Shown: positions 1-7,489 of the stretch, piece after piece | How the letters are laid out: every line of letters starts with the position of its first letter | Numbering within the stretch: the stretch's first letter is position 1 | Assembly: GCF_003367905.1 (NCBI RefSeq) | Contig: NZ_CP029462.1 | Span: forward strand, 1,612,001 to 1,676,000 | From: Megasphaera stantonii | Lineage (GTDB): Bacteria > Bacillota > Negativicutes > Veillonellales > Megasphaeraceae | DNA length: 64,000 bases | Direction of reading: 5' to 3' | The notes under the pieces: model-generated | The model's input: the letters and a program-made list of their open reading frames with translations, nothing else | Told to the model about the DNA's origin: nothing | Database searches by the model: none | Made by a program: the position numbers and the translations under genes

Positions 1-608
1 ACCTCTTTTATGATATTGCCGAGCTCTTCCACTTCGTCCGACGTGTCTTCCAGCGTGCCCAGCACGTCTTTCCAGCGGATGATGTCGAGCAGGTCCATTT
101 CGCCGTTGAAGATGCGGGAAATTTCGCGGCGGTAAATGTTGTCGACTTCCGTTTCGATTTTGCTCAGGCGGTTGGCCCGTTCCATGAGCTCCGCTTCGTT
201 TTTGTCGATGTTTTTCAGGAGCGAGAAAATGTCTTTCAGCTCTTTTCCCATGAGCTCCAGCTGGTCGACGATGTCGACGGCGGCCGGCGTCATCGTTTCG
301 ATATGGTACAGGCTGATGCGCATGAGCGAGCCGTGGAGCAGATCGATGCAGTCTTCGAGCTGGCATGTGAGCTTGTAAAAGTCTTCGCGGTCGATGGGCG
401 TAATAAATACGCGGCATAACTTCATGATGACGTCTTCGTTGATTTTATCCGACGTGTGCTCCAGCTGGGCGATATCCTTCATGTACATGGAAATATTGGC
501 CGTGTTGGTCATGACGTCCTTGGCGATGAGGGTGCCGCGGTGGAAGTTTTCGGCGTTTTCAACCAAATAATCAAAAAACTCTTCATGCTTGTTGCTGATA
601 CTGAACAT
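1..608 (-). CDS. DUF47 (PhoU-like) family protein, C-terminus cut by window edge
   Basis: The reading frame starts at an ATG at 608 behind a GGAGGA ribosome site and stays open to the left edge, so about 202 N-terminal residues are present. The all-helical sequence starts MFSISNKHEEFFDYL and contains LEHTSDKINEDV and FITPIDREDFYKL, which match the DUF47/PhoU-like family (TIGR00153). Members usually act as accessory or regulatory partners of Pit-type inorganic phosphate transporters in the cytoplasm. A pit gene would be expected just beyond the left edge but cannot be seen. The full family length is about 205-220 residues, so only a few residues are missing. Confidence 0.85.
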   Translation of the reverse strand, partial: MFSISNKHEEFFDYLVENAENFHRGTLIAKDVMTNTANISMYMKDIAQLEHTSDKINEDVIMKLCRVFITPIDREDFYKLTCQLEDCIDLLHGSLMRISLYHIETMTPAAVDIVDQLELMGKELKDIFSLLKNIDKNEAELMERANRLSKIETEVDNIYRREISRIFNGEMDLLDIIRWKDVLGTLEDTSDEVEELGNIIKE

Positions 609-753
609 CTATGTGACTCCTCCTAAGTAATGATTGGTTCCAGTATATAATATATCGTTTGTCATTATGTAAAAGAAATGTAAAGAATTTGTAAAATTAT
701 TGGGGAAAATGGGAAAAAATCGGGACGATAAACGTTTTTTTTACCCTTGTATA

Positions 754-762
754 TGCTATAAT
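754..762 (+). promoter_or_regulatory. Extended -10 promoter of the dehydrogenase gene
   Basis: TGCTATAAT forms an extended -10 element 58 bases before the start codon at 820. The -35 region is a T-run without a good match to TTGACA. Confidence 0.5.
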
Positions 763-819
763 CTATACATACGAGTGAAGCAAATTTTACATACGCATGC
801 CTGAAGGAGGATATGTTTT

Positions 820-1773
820 ATGGTAAACACACGCAAGGTGGTCATCGTCGGAGCCGGCCACGTAGGCTCTCACGTCGCATTGGCCCTGATTCAGTCCGGC
901 GAAGCCGACGACATCGTCTTGATTGATATTTTGAAGGAAAAGGCCCAGGGACAGGCGATGGACCTGGACGACGGCGTCAGCGGCGCCTTGTGCGGCAACG
1001 ATGCCCAGATCCGCGCCGGCGGCTATGAAGAACTCAATGACGCCGACATCCTGGTCATGGCCTTTGGCCGCAGCCGCAAGCCCGGCGAAACGCGCCTCGA
1101 CATGTTCGACGATTCGATCCGCATGGCTCAGGAAGTCATTTCCCATCTGAAGCAGGTAGACTTCAAGGGCATCATGCTCAGCATATCCAACCCTGCCGAC
1201 ATCATCTGCGAATACATCCGCCGTCAAATGGGCTGGGAACGCAATCGCTGCTTCTGCACCGGCACGAGCCTCGAAACGTATCGCCTGCTTCGCGTCCTGT
1301 CCCATCGGACGGGATACGCCCGCCGCTCCATTCAGGGCATGTGCATGGGCGAACACGGCAACTCCAGCTTCATCGTCTGGTCCCAGGTCTATGTCGGCGG
1401 CAAGCCCTTCGCGGCCTTCATGGCGGAAAAGCCGGAGCTGGCGGCGCTCAGCCTGGACGACTTGCAGACGGAAGTCAAGCGGGCCGGCGACATTGAAATC
1501 GACGGCAAGGGCTGCACTGAATTCGGCATCGCCAACGCGGCGTGCATGATCATTTCGGCTATTTTCCATGACCAGAAGCTCGTATGGCCCTGCTCGACGG
1601 CCTTGTTCGGCGAATACGGCGAAGAAAACGTAGCGGCCGGCGTGCCCTGCGTCATCGGCAAGGACGGCATGGAAGGCGTCGTCGAAGTCGCCCTGACGGA
1701 AGAGGAACAGAAGAAGTTCCACGATTCGTGCGATATTCTCCGCAGCTTCCTGGACCGGGCCGAAGGATTATAA
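820..1773 (+). CDS. Lactate/malate dehydrogenase family protein
   Basis: A 317-residue NAD-dependent 2-hydroxyacid dehydrogenase of the LDH/MDH superfamily. The Rossmann motif GAGHVG is at residues 11-16, the substrate-loop arginine in KPGETR at 87-92, and the catalytic histidine in GEHGNSS at 179. The residue before KPG, which sets specificity in this family (Gln in lactate, Arg in malate dehydrogenases), is Arg86. The surrounding GETR is lactate-dehydrogenase-like. The substrate could therefore be pyruvate, oxaloacetate or another 2-oxoacid, and I do not assign a symbol. The start follows a clear GGAGG. A hairpin terminator separates it from the next gene, so it is probably transcribed alone. 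Confidence 0.85.
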   Translation: MVNTRKVVIVGAGHVGSHVALALIQSGEADDIVLIDILKEKAQGQAMDLDDGVSGALCGNDAQIRAGGYEELNDADILVMAFGRSRKPGETRLDMFDDSIRMAQEVISHLKQVDFKGIMLSISNPADIICEYIRRQMGWERNRCFCTGTSLETYRLLRVLSHRTGYARRSIQGMCMGEHGNSSFIVWSQVYVGGKPFAAFMAEKPELAALSLDDLQTEVKRAGDIEIDGKGCTEFGIANAACMIISAIFHDQKLVWPCSTALFGEYGEENVAAGVPCVIGKDGMEGVVEVALTEEEQKKFHDSCDILRSFLDRAEGL

Positions 1774-1788
1774 TTTTTATGCGTTATG

Positions 1789-1830
1789 GCAGGCTGTGAC
1801 GAAGGCTTTCGCCGCAGTCTGCTTTTGTAT
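1789..1830 (+). terminator. Intrinsic terminator after the dehydrogenase gene
   Basis: The arms GCAGGCTGTG and CGCAGTCTGC pair around a CGAA/TTCG-rich inner part, followed by TTTTGTATTT. Confidence 0.7.
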
Positions 1831-1860
1831 TTAACTACTGTGTTGAGGTGAAAAGAAGAC

Positions 1861-3201
1861 ATGAATTTCTTATTGACCAGACAGGCGTCTCATCCTGTAG
1901 ACCGGATGCTGCCGATGCCGAAATTGTTTGCCTATGGGCTGCAGCATGTCCTGGCCATGTATTCCGGAGCCGTCGCCGTGCCGATCATCGTGGCCCAGGC
2001 CCTGCATCTGACGCCGGAGCAGCTCATTCATTTGATTAACGCCGACTTGTTTACCTGCGGCATCGCGACGATTCTCCAGACCGTCGGCTTTTGGAAGGTC
2101 GGCTCCCGCATCCCCATGATACAAGGCGTCACCTTCGCGTCGGTCACGCCGATGATCATGATCGGGCAGGAGCACGGTATAACGGCCATATACGGGGCGA
2201 TTATCGCCGCCGGGTTGTTTACTTTCCTCATCGCGCCCTATTTCAGCCGCCTGATCAAGCTGTTTCCGCCCGTCGTCACGGGTACGATTATCATGATGAT
2301 TGGGATTACCCTCCTGCCCGTGGCCGTGCGCTGGGTCGGCGGCGGCAACCCGTCTTCGCCTGACTTTGCCAGCCCTATGAACCTGTTTCTGGCGGCCTTT
2401 ACCCTGGCTATCGTCGTGGCCATTTACCGCTGCGGCAAGGGCTTTGTCAGCAACGTATCTGTCCTCATCGGGCTCATCTGCGGCACCATCTTGTCCATGA
2501 TATTAGGCGTGGCTAACTTTGACGAAGTCGGGCGGGCCGATTGGATCGGCATCATCACGCCCTTTTCCTTTGGCCTTCCGACCTTTAACGTCGGCTCGAT
2601 CATTTCCATGATCATCGTCATGCTCGTCGTCATGGTAGAAACGACGGGCGACTGCATCGCTATCGGCGAAATCGTCAAGCGCCCCGTCGGCAGAGGCCGG
2701 CTGGCCCGCTGTCTCCGCGCCGACGGCTTGTCGACGCTGATCGGCGGCATCTTCAACAGCTTCCCCTATACGGCCTTCGCCCAGAACGTCGGCCTCATCG
2801 CCGTCACGCGCGTCAAGAGCCGCTTCGTCGTCGCCGCTTCGGGCGTCATCCTCATCCTGCTGGGGCTGTTCCCGAAAATGGCTGCCGTCGTAGCCTGCAT
2901 TCCCAACGCCGTTCTCGGCGGCGCAGGCATCGCCATGTTCGGCATGGTCATTGCCAGCGGCGTCCGGGCGTTGGCGAAAGTCAAATTTGACGGAAACTAT
3001 AACCTCATGCTCGTCGCCGTCAGCATCGGCATGAGCATGATTCCCCTGACGGTTCCGAATTTCTTCCAGCATTTCCCCGATGTCGTGAAGGTTATCTGCC
3101 AGAGCGGCATCACCTTGGGCAGCCTGACAGCCGTCGTGCTGAACATCTTGTTCAACGGGTTTAAGCCGGAAGAAGATAAGACCCAGGCTGACCAGGCATA
3201 A
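1861..3201 (+). CDS. NCS2-family nucleobase (xanthine/uracil) permease
   Basis: A 446-residue polytopic inner-membrane protein of the nucleobase:cation symporter-2 family, which takes up purines or uracil with protons or sodium. It shows repeated hydrophobic helices and the family signature FPYTAFAQNVGLIAVT at about residues 301-316. The early VPIIVAQAL stretch and the conserved acidic VETTGDC helix (about 259-265) support the call. The signature is closest to xanthine/uric acid permeases, but substrate cannot be settled by reading. The start lies behind GAGGTGAAAAG. The next gene follows after 28 bases and may be co-transcribed. No purine riboswitch is visible upstream. Confidence 0.9.
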   Translation: MNFLLTRQASHPVDRMLPMPKLFAYGLQHVLAMYSGAVAVPIIVAQALHLTPEQLIHLINADLFTCGIATILQTVGFWKVGSRIPMIQGVTFASVTPMIMIGQEHGITAIYGAIIAAGLFTFLIAPYFSRLIKLFPPVVTGTIIMMIGITLLPVAVRWVGGGNPSSPDFASPMNLFLAAFTLAIVVAIYRCGKGFVSNVSVLIGLICGTILSMILGVANFDEVGRADWIGIITPFSFGLPTFNVGSIISMIIVMLVVMVETTGDCIAIGEIVKRPVGRGRLARCLRADGLSTLIGGIFNSFPYTAFAQNVGLIAVTRVKSRFVVAASGVILILLGLFPKMAAVVACIPNAVLGGAGIAMFGMVIASGVRALAKVKFDGNYNLMLVAVSIGMSMIPLTVPNFFQHFPDVVKVICQSGITLGSLTAVVLNILFNGFKPEEDKTQADQA

Positions 3202-3229
3202 TATCGTAGTATTTGCAGAGGGAGCGTAC

Positions 3230-4552
3230 ATGAAGAGACATTTACTGACCCTGGCCTGTACATGGGCCGCAGCAGCCGGAATTGCCTTGGCTGCAGAACC
3301 GCCTGCGCCGGTCCTGTCGGTGCAGGCAGCGCAGATTCAGACGGCAGAGGACGAGAGCCGCCGGTCTGACGCGGACAGTGCGCCGCCTCGCAGCCGCGCG
3401 GAAGCGGGTGAGCCTGCTTCTGCCGATACATCTGCGCCTGCCCGTTCTTCCAAAGACAAAAAGCAGGATCGCAACGCCGGAACGAAAACCGGCGAAGACC
3501 GAAAAGACCAGGCCGGACAAGCGGCTCCGGCTCCGGTAGTGACGGTACAATCGAAAATGCCGCCGGATGTAACGGTAGAAATAAAAAAGGCCCCCGCGGA
3601 AACGACGCCGAAGCCCCGGAAACAGACGGAGCAAGGCCGAAAAATCGGCATCAACGCAGCCAGCCGTATGCTCATTTTGTATGAAAACGGCAAAAAAGTC
3701 CGCATGTATCACGTAGGCGTCGGCACGCCGTCTACGCCGACGCCGCCCGGCTTTTACAGCGTGCAGACGAAGGAAGTCGACCCGACGTGGATCGACCCCA
3801 GCGATACGACCGTACAGATTCCGGCGGGCCCCGAAAATCCCCTGGGCTATCGCTGGATCGGCTTTCACGGTACCTACGGCATTCATGGGACCAATAATCC
3901 TTCCTCCGTCGGCTATTACGTGTCCAACGGCTGCGTCCGCATGCATGAGAAAGACGTGGAAGAGCTGTATCCTCTCGTATCTATCGGCACGCCGGTCATG
4001 GTCTATTACGACCGCATCGTCATCGACAGCGCGGCGGATCATACCGTATCGTACTACATCTATCCCGACGGCTACGGCTGGCAGCCGCTGACCGTTCAGG
4101 ACGTGCGGCGGGCCTTAGCCGGCTACGGCGTGGAAAACTTTGTGACGGCCGAATCCATCGCCGCCAAAATCGCCGCGTCAGACGGGCAGCCGACGTATAT
4201 TGCCAAAGCGTACGACCTGTATGTAAACCGGAAGAAGCTGCCCCTGCGGGCCCTGAAAGCTCACGGCATCACCTATCTTCCGGCTGTCGCCGTCGCCACG
4301 GTGCTGCGCCTGGATCTGCACTGGGACAACAGCCGCCGGCTGCTGACCAGCCCCTACGGCTCGGCTCCGGGCGTCGTGAGAAATAACGTCGTATACGTAA
4401 ATGCCGCCTTTGCCGACAGGCTGTTTCATTTGTCCGGCACGCTGACGGGGGACTTGATTTACAACATGCAGTCCCAAGCGCCGCCTGCGCCTAAGGCGGC
4501 TGTAAGCGTGACCATATCGCCGACGGACGGCCCGTCGCTGAAGACGACGTGA
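3230..4552 (+). CDS. Exported L,D-transpeptidase (YkuD domain) with C-terminal copper-amine-oxidase-like stalk domain
   Basis: A 440-residue cell-wall enzyme. Residues 1-21 form a signal peptide ending in ALAAE. Residues 22-130 are a Pro/Ala/Lys-rich disordered linker. A YkuD domain follows at about 135-265, with the catalytic HGT and SNGCVRMHE motif. The C-terminal 330-425 region (VNRKKLPLRAL, YLPAVAVATVLRLDLHW) resembles the copper amine oxidase N-terminal-like stalk domain common in Firmicute envelope proteins. The enzyme should form 3-3 peptidoglycan cross-links or attach proteins to peptidoglycan outside the membrane. The active-site Cys and His are present. A strong terminator follows. 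Confidence 0.92.
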   Translation: MKRHLLTLACTWAAAAGIALAAEPPAPVLSVQAAQIQTAEDESRRSDADSAPPRSRAEAGEPASADTSAPARSSKDKKQDRNAGTKTGEDRKDQAGQAAPAPVVTVQSKMPPDVTVEIKKAPAETTPKPRKQTEQGRKIGINAASRMLILYENGKKVRMYHVGVGTPSTPTPPGFYSVQTKEVDPTWIDPSDTTVQIPAGPENPLGYRWIGFHGTYGIHGTNNPSSVGYYVSNGCVRMHEKDVEELYPLVSIGTPVMVYYDRIVIDSAADHTVSYYIYPDGYGWQPLTVQDVRRALAGYGVENFVTAESIAAKIAASDGQPTYIAKAYDLYVNRKKLPLRALKAHGITYLPAVAVATVLRLDLHWDNSRRLLTSPYGSAPGVVRNNVVYVNAAFADRLFHLSGTLTGDLIYNMQSQAPPAPKAAVSVTISPTDGPSLKTT

Positions 4553-4554
4553 TA

Positions 4555-4625
4555 AAAAACGGCTCCGCTGTAGGGAGAATCGCCTGTATTTAAGGCGATT
4601 TCCTACGGCGGGCCGTTTTCTTTTG
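4555..4625 (+). terminator. Long intrinsic terminator
   Basis: AAAACGGC pairs with GCCGTTTT and an inner AATCGCC pairs with GGCGATT, followed by TTTTCTTTTG. It ends the permease/transpeptidase transcript. Confidence 0.8.
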
Positions 4626-4646
4626 TTTCTATGGAGCGGTCTCGTG

Positions 4647-4675
4647 TTGACAAATAGAATATAGTGATTTATAAT
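4647..4675 (+). promoter_or_regulatory. Consensus sigma-70 promoter of the NifX-like/thioredoxin-like pair
   Basis: TTGACA (4647-4652) and TATAAT (4670-4675) are separated by exactly 17 bases, a perfect consensus promoter. Such strength suggests that control comes from the palindrome that directly abuts the -10. Confidence 0.85.
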
Positions 4676-4687
4676 TGACATATGTCA
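4676..4687. promoter_or_regulatory. Palindromic operator TGACATATGTCA (copy 1)
   Basis: A perfect 12-bp palindrome placed over the expected transcription start. The same 12 bases recur at 7470-7481 in the promoter of the DUF134-mrp operon. Its position fits repression. The most likely binder in the window is the DUF134 protein (inference). Confidence 0.7.
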
Positions 4688-4743
4688 AAAATAAAACGTC
4701 GCACAGGCTGGCATCAGCCGGTCATAGAAAGGGATGGACAAGT

Positions 4744-5139
4744 ATGAAAATTGCAGTTACATATGAACAGGGCCAGATTTTCCAGCATTTCGGCCACACG
4801 GAACAATTTAAGATTTACGAAGTAGAAGACGGCGCAGTCGTCAGTGCAGAAGTCGTCGACACGATGGGCAGCGGCCACGGCGCGCTGGCTGGATTTTTGC
4901 AGGCTCAGGGCGTCAATACGCTGATCTGCGGCGGCATCGGCGGCGGCGCGCAAATGGCCCTGGCCCAGGCCGGCATCGCCTTGTACGGCGGCGTGCAGGG
5001 GTCGGCAGACGAAGCCGTAGCAGCCCTGCTGGCAGGAACGCTTTCCTTTAATCCCGACGTGCACTGCGACCATCATGACCATGCACACGGCCACGGCGAT
5101 CATGCCTGCGGCGAACACGGCTGTGGCCATCACCACTAA
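4744..5139 (+). CDS. NifB/NifX-family metal-cluster-binding protein with His-rich tail
   Basis: A 131-residue protein of the dinitrogenase iron-molybdenum cofactor biosynthesis (NifX/NafY-type) fold. These small cytoplasmic proteins bind Fe-S or Mo-Fe clusters and also occur outside nitrogen fixers. The typical pattern is visible: MKIAVTYEQGQIFQHFGH at the start and the GVNTLICGGIGGGAQMAL loop in the middle. The last 25 residues are rich in His, Asp and Cys (HDHAHGHGDHACGEHGCGHHH region), suggesting metal binding. I chose the ATG at 4744 behind GGGATGGACA; an in-frame extension upstream crosses the promoter. A thioredoxin-like gene follows after 43 bases. The true substrate is unknown. Confidence 0.85.
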   Translation: MKIAVTYEQGQIFQHFGHTEQFKIYEVEDGAVVSAEVVDTMGSGHGALAGFLQAQGVNTLICGGIGGGAQMALAQAGIALYGGVQGSADEAVAALLAGTLSFNPDVHCDHHDHAHGHGDHACGEHGCGHHH

Positions 5140-5182
5140 TCACAAAGCAAGACCATATACGACAGCGAAAGAAGGGTTGAAG

Positions 5183-5461
5183 ATGAAAGAAATTACGGCA
5201 TTTTATTTAAACGGCTGCCCCTACTGCCGCAACGCGAAGGCGGCGCTGGCAGAATTAGTCAGTGAAAATCCGGCCTACGGCGAGGTGCCCGTCCATTGGT
5301 ATGAAGAATCGGAATCTCCCGACGTCGTCCAGGGACACTCCTACTATTACGTGCCGTCCATGTTCATCGGCACAGAAAAGCTCTATGAAGCCCAGCCGGG
5401 GCAGTCTTATGATGAAATTAAGAGCCATGTGAAGGCAGCCCTCGACGCTGCTATGGCTTAG
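5183..5461 (+). CDS. Small thioredoxin/glutaredoxin-like protein (CPYC)
   Basis: A 92-residue protein with the redox motif CPYC at residues 12-15 in the first beta-alpha unit and the cis-proline motif VPSMFIG at about 61-67, both typical of glutaredoxin-like folds. It probably reduces disulfides or handles a bound metal or cluster with the NifX-like protein encoded 43 bases upstream, since the two appear to share one promoter and one terminator. The start at 5183 follows GAAGGGTTGAAG. A longer in-frame opening overlaps the previous gene and lacks a ribosome site. Confidence 0.85.
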   Translation: MKEITAFYLNGCPYCRNAKAALAELVSENPAYGEVPVHWYEESESPDVVQGHSYYYVPSMFIGTEKLYEAQPGQSYDEIKSHVKAALDAAMA

Positions 5462-5468
5462 GTCACTA

Positions 5469-5511
5469 TACCTGCTGATTTTTCCCACAGAAATCGGCAG
5501 GTATTTTTTGC
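5469..5511 (+). terminator. Intrinsic terminator
   Basis: ACCTGCTGATTT pairs with AAATCGGCAGGT (one G-T pair), followed by ATTTTTTG. Confidence 0.8.
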
Positions 5512-5655
5512 GTACAGGGAAGCGGCGCGCTCCGGCGACAGGCCGGCATCAGACTGATTGAGGGAACCACAGGCCAGAGCCGGAAAATTCTTCAGTTCCT
5601 GGATTTTGACAACATAGAGGGGTATATCATGCGATAAAAGTGAACTAAAAAAGTA

Positions 5656-5684
5656 TTGATTTGATATGTAAAGTGTGCTATACT
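5656..5684 (+). promoter_or_regulatory. Promoter of the RseC-like gene
   Basis: TTGATT (5656-5661) and TATACT (5679-5684) with 17-base spacing, ending 53 bases before the start codon. Confidence 0.7.
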
Positions 5685-5737
5685 AAAGATACTCAATGGA
5701 TAATGATTATTTTTTAGATACATGAGGAGGGAGTCAT

Positions 5738-6157
5738 ATGCGAATTGGAGAAGGCACCATTACGGAAATCCTCGACGGCGGCCTGGCGAAAGTCCGCGTC
5801 AACCGCGATCATTTATACGTTGCCTGCAGCGCCTGCTTTGGCGCCGAGCACGTCTACGTGACGGCGAGAAACAGCCTCGGCGCTCAGGAAGGGCAGGACG
5901 TGCGGTATGAAGTGCAGGACGAGCACCTTATCATGGGGGCTTTTATCTGCTTTATCGTCCCCTTGTTCCTGGTTATACTAGGCGGCATCGGCGGTTACTC
6001 CTTCGGCGCGACGGTTTTGTCGGCCTTGATCGGCGCGGCAGCCGGATTGATAGTCAGCGCCGTATTGGTCAAGCTGTACGATTCGTCCCTGGGAAAGAAA
6101 ATTGATACGAAGGCTACGATTACGGAGATCATCGAAACAGAAGACGACGAGTCGTAA
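5738..6157 (+). CDS. RseC/SoxR-reducing-system-like membrane protein
   Basis: A 139-residue protein with an N-terminal soluble domain containing a CSACFG cysteine pair (about residues 29-32), two transmembrane helices at about 69-88 and 93-112, and a charged C-terminal tail. The layout matches the RseC/MucC family (positive regulator of sigma-E; part of the SoxR-reducing Rsx/Rnf-linked system). In Firmicutes the homologues often accompany Rnf complexes, but none is in this window. The first cysteines of the four-Cys family pattern are not all visible, so the redox role is uncertain. Start at 5738 behind GAGGAGGGAG. It has its own promoter and terminator. Confidence 0.75.
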   Translation: MRIGEGTITEILDGGLAKVRVNRDHLYVACSACFGAEHVYVTARNSLGAQEGQDVRYEVQDEHLIMGAFICFIVPLFLVILGGIGGYSFGATVLSALIGAAAGLIVSAVLVKLYDSSLGKKIDTKATITEIIETEDDES

Positions 6158-6160
6158 ATG

Positions 6161-6207
6161 CAAAAGGCTGGCCCGAAGACACAGGAGTTCTTCGGGCCAG
6201 CCTTTTG
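6161..6207. terminator. Strong bidirectional terminator between convergent genes
   Basis: CAAAAGGCTGGCCCGAAGA pairs with the reverse arm ending in CCAGCCTTTTG. It serves the rightward RseC-like gene and the leftward mrp gene. Confidence 0.85.
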
Positions 6208-6223
6208 TATTGTAGAGAGGTGA

Positions 6224-7060
6224 TTATTTGTTTAATACGCCTTCGAGGTATGTGGCCGTATCGGTCAAGCTGTCCGATACGTAGCTTTCGATATCGCCCT
6301 TGTCGCAGTGCATGGCGAATTCCGGGTCGATAGGCAGCTTAGCCGTATGGGGGATTTCGTATTTGGCCGCCGATTCTTCTACATGGCTCGGGCCGTAGAT
6401 TTCATGACGGGAATGACAGTCGGGACATTCGAAATAGCTCATGTTTTCGATGAGGCCGAGGACGGGGATATGCATGATTTCCGACATCTTCAGGGCCTTT
6501 TCGACGATCATGGAGACGAGCTCCTGCGGCGACGTGACGATGAGGATGCCGTCGACCGGCAGGGACTGGAATACCGTCAGGGGGACGTCGCCCGTTCCCG
6601 GCGGCATGTCGACGAACATGTAGTCGATATCGCCCCAGACGACGTCGGTCCAGAACTGTTTTACGGCGCCGGAAATGACCGGTCCGCGCCATACGACGGG
6701 AGCCGTCGTGTCTTCCAGGAGTACGTTCATGGACATGACTTTAATGCCCGATTTTGTTTCTACAGGGAAAATGCCGTTGGCGTCGCCTGTAGCCCGTTCT
6801 GTCAGGCCGAAGGCCTTCGGGATGGACGGGCCGGTGATGTCGGCGTCGAGGATTGCCGTCTTAAAGCCGCGGCGCTGCATTTGTACGGCCATGAGGGACG
6901 TGACGAGGGATTTACCTACGCCGCCTTTGCCGCTGACGACGGCGATGACGTGCTTTACGTGCGTTCCTTCATGGGGCTGAGCCTGGAGGCTCTGCGGCTG
7001 CGTGCGGCTGGAGCATTCGCTGCTGCAGCTGGAGCAGTCGTGATTGCAATTTTCACTCAT
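6224..7060 (-). CDS. mrp: Mrp/NBP35-family Fe-S carrier ATPase (ApbC-like)
   Basis: A 278-residue P-loop ATPase that binds and passes on [4Fe-4S] clusters. The deviant Walker A GKGGVGKS is at residues 44-51, MFVDMPPGTGD is the Walker B/switch region, and the cluster-binding pair is FECPDCHS in the C-terminal third. The N-terminus is itself Cys-rich (NCNHDCSSCSSECSS), which suggests an extra metal site. I chose the ATG at 7060 behind AGGAGAATGATAGT. It overlaps the end of the DUF134 gene by 8 bases, indicating translational coupling. A longer in-frame opening runs through the DUF134 gene and is not credible. Confidence 0.92.
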   Translation of the reverse strand: MSENCNHDCSSCSSECSSRTQPQSLQAQPHEGTHVKHVIAVVSGKGGVGKSLVTSLMAVQMQRRGFKTAILDADITGPSIPKAFGLTERATGDANGIFPVETKSGIKVMSMNVLLEDTTAPVVWRGPVISGAVKQFWTDVVWGDIDYMFVDMPPGTGDVPLTVFQSLPVDGILIVTSPQELVSMIVEKALKMSEIMHIPVLGLIENMSYFECPDCHSRHEIYGPSHVEESAAKYEIPHTAKLPIDPEFAMHCDKGDIESYVSDSLTDTATYLEGVLNK

Positions 7061-7421
7061 TACTATCATTCTCCTTTTTGGGGTTACATTTTCCGGCCTG
7101 ACAGCGCGTATGGCGGCAGGAGCCGGCATGTTCACAGAGTTGTATGTGGCCGCCTTCGATGAGAAGGCGCTTTCCATGGACGAGAGCGTCGGCAAGCTTT
7201 CGGCGGGCGCCGTCGTAAATCCCCGTGACGGTCGTGCGGGACACGTCCATCTGGGCGGCGCACTGCTCCTGCGTCAGCCCGAGCAAATCGATCAGGCGGA
7301 TGACTTCGTATTCATCAATGCGCATGATGATGACCTCTGCGTCGGCTGCGCAGCCGGACGGGGCGAACTCGCCGGCTTTAGGCAGAGAACAGACGCGGCG
7401 GCACCGCGGCGGTCTCGGCAT
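7053..7421 (-). CDS. DUF134 (UPF0251) predicted DNA-binding protein
   Basis: A 122-residue protein of the DUF134/UPF0251 family. The N-terminal MPRPPRCRRVC and the EVIIMRIDEYEVIRLIDLLGLTQEQ region are family hallmarks. A helix-turn-helix lies at about residues 49-70 (TQEQCAAQMDVSRTTVTGIY), and the C-terminus carries several cysteines (CEHAGSCRHTRCQAGKC) that could bind a metal or cluster. I infer a metal- or cluster-sensing repressor. Its promoter carries the palindrome also found before the NifX-like gene, so autoregulation and control of both operons are plausible. The start follows GGGAGG. Confidence 0.85.
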   Translation of the reverse strand: MPRPPRCRRVCSLPKAGEFAPSGCAADAEVIIMRIDEYEVIRLIDLLGLTQEQCAAQMDVSRTTVTGIYDGARRKLADALVHGKRLLIEGGHIQLCEHAGSCRHTRCQAGKCNPKKENDSNE

Positions 7422-7453
7422 GGAATTACCTCCCTTTTCAGTGATTCAGTATT

Positions 7454-7482
7454 ATTATAAAAGTATAGATGACATATGTCAA
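7454..7482 (-). promoter_or_regulatory. Consensus promoter of the DUF134-mrp operon with embedded palindrome
   Basis: Read leftward, TTGACA (7482-7477) and TATAAT (7459-7454) are exactly 17 bases apart. The 12-bp palindrome TGACATATGTCA at 7470-7481 covers most of the -35 and part of the spacer. It is identical to the one at 4676-4687. Confidence 0.85.
7470..7481. promoter_or_regulatory. Palindromic operator TGACATATGTCA (copy 2)
   Basis: Identical in all 12 bases to copy 1 at 4676-4687. Here it overlaps the -35 of the leftward promoter, a classic repressor position. Confidence 0.7.
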
Positions 7483-7489
7483 CAATGCC

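Noticed and set aside
787-1722. Long open frame opposite the dehydrogenase gene
   Set aside because: It is a shadow of the real gene in GC-rich, GTC/GAC-rich coding sequence; no ribosome site and no family resemblance. The same applies to many other antisense frames, for example 3242-4042, 41002-42627 and 54222-55784.
1774-1860. Purine riboswitch before the NCS2 permease
   Set aside because: The 87-base gap holds only a terminator hairpin and a ribosome site; no aptamer core could be found.
5511-5640. Remnant gene reading RQAGIRLIEGTTGQSRKILQFLDFDNIEGYIMR
   Set aside because: A short frame without a start codon or ribosome site; I could not link it to any family.
5697-5714. Fur box before the RseC-like gene
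   Set aside because: GGATAATGATTATT resembles half a Fur site, but the second half is a T-run. Too weak to report.
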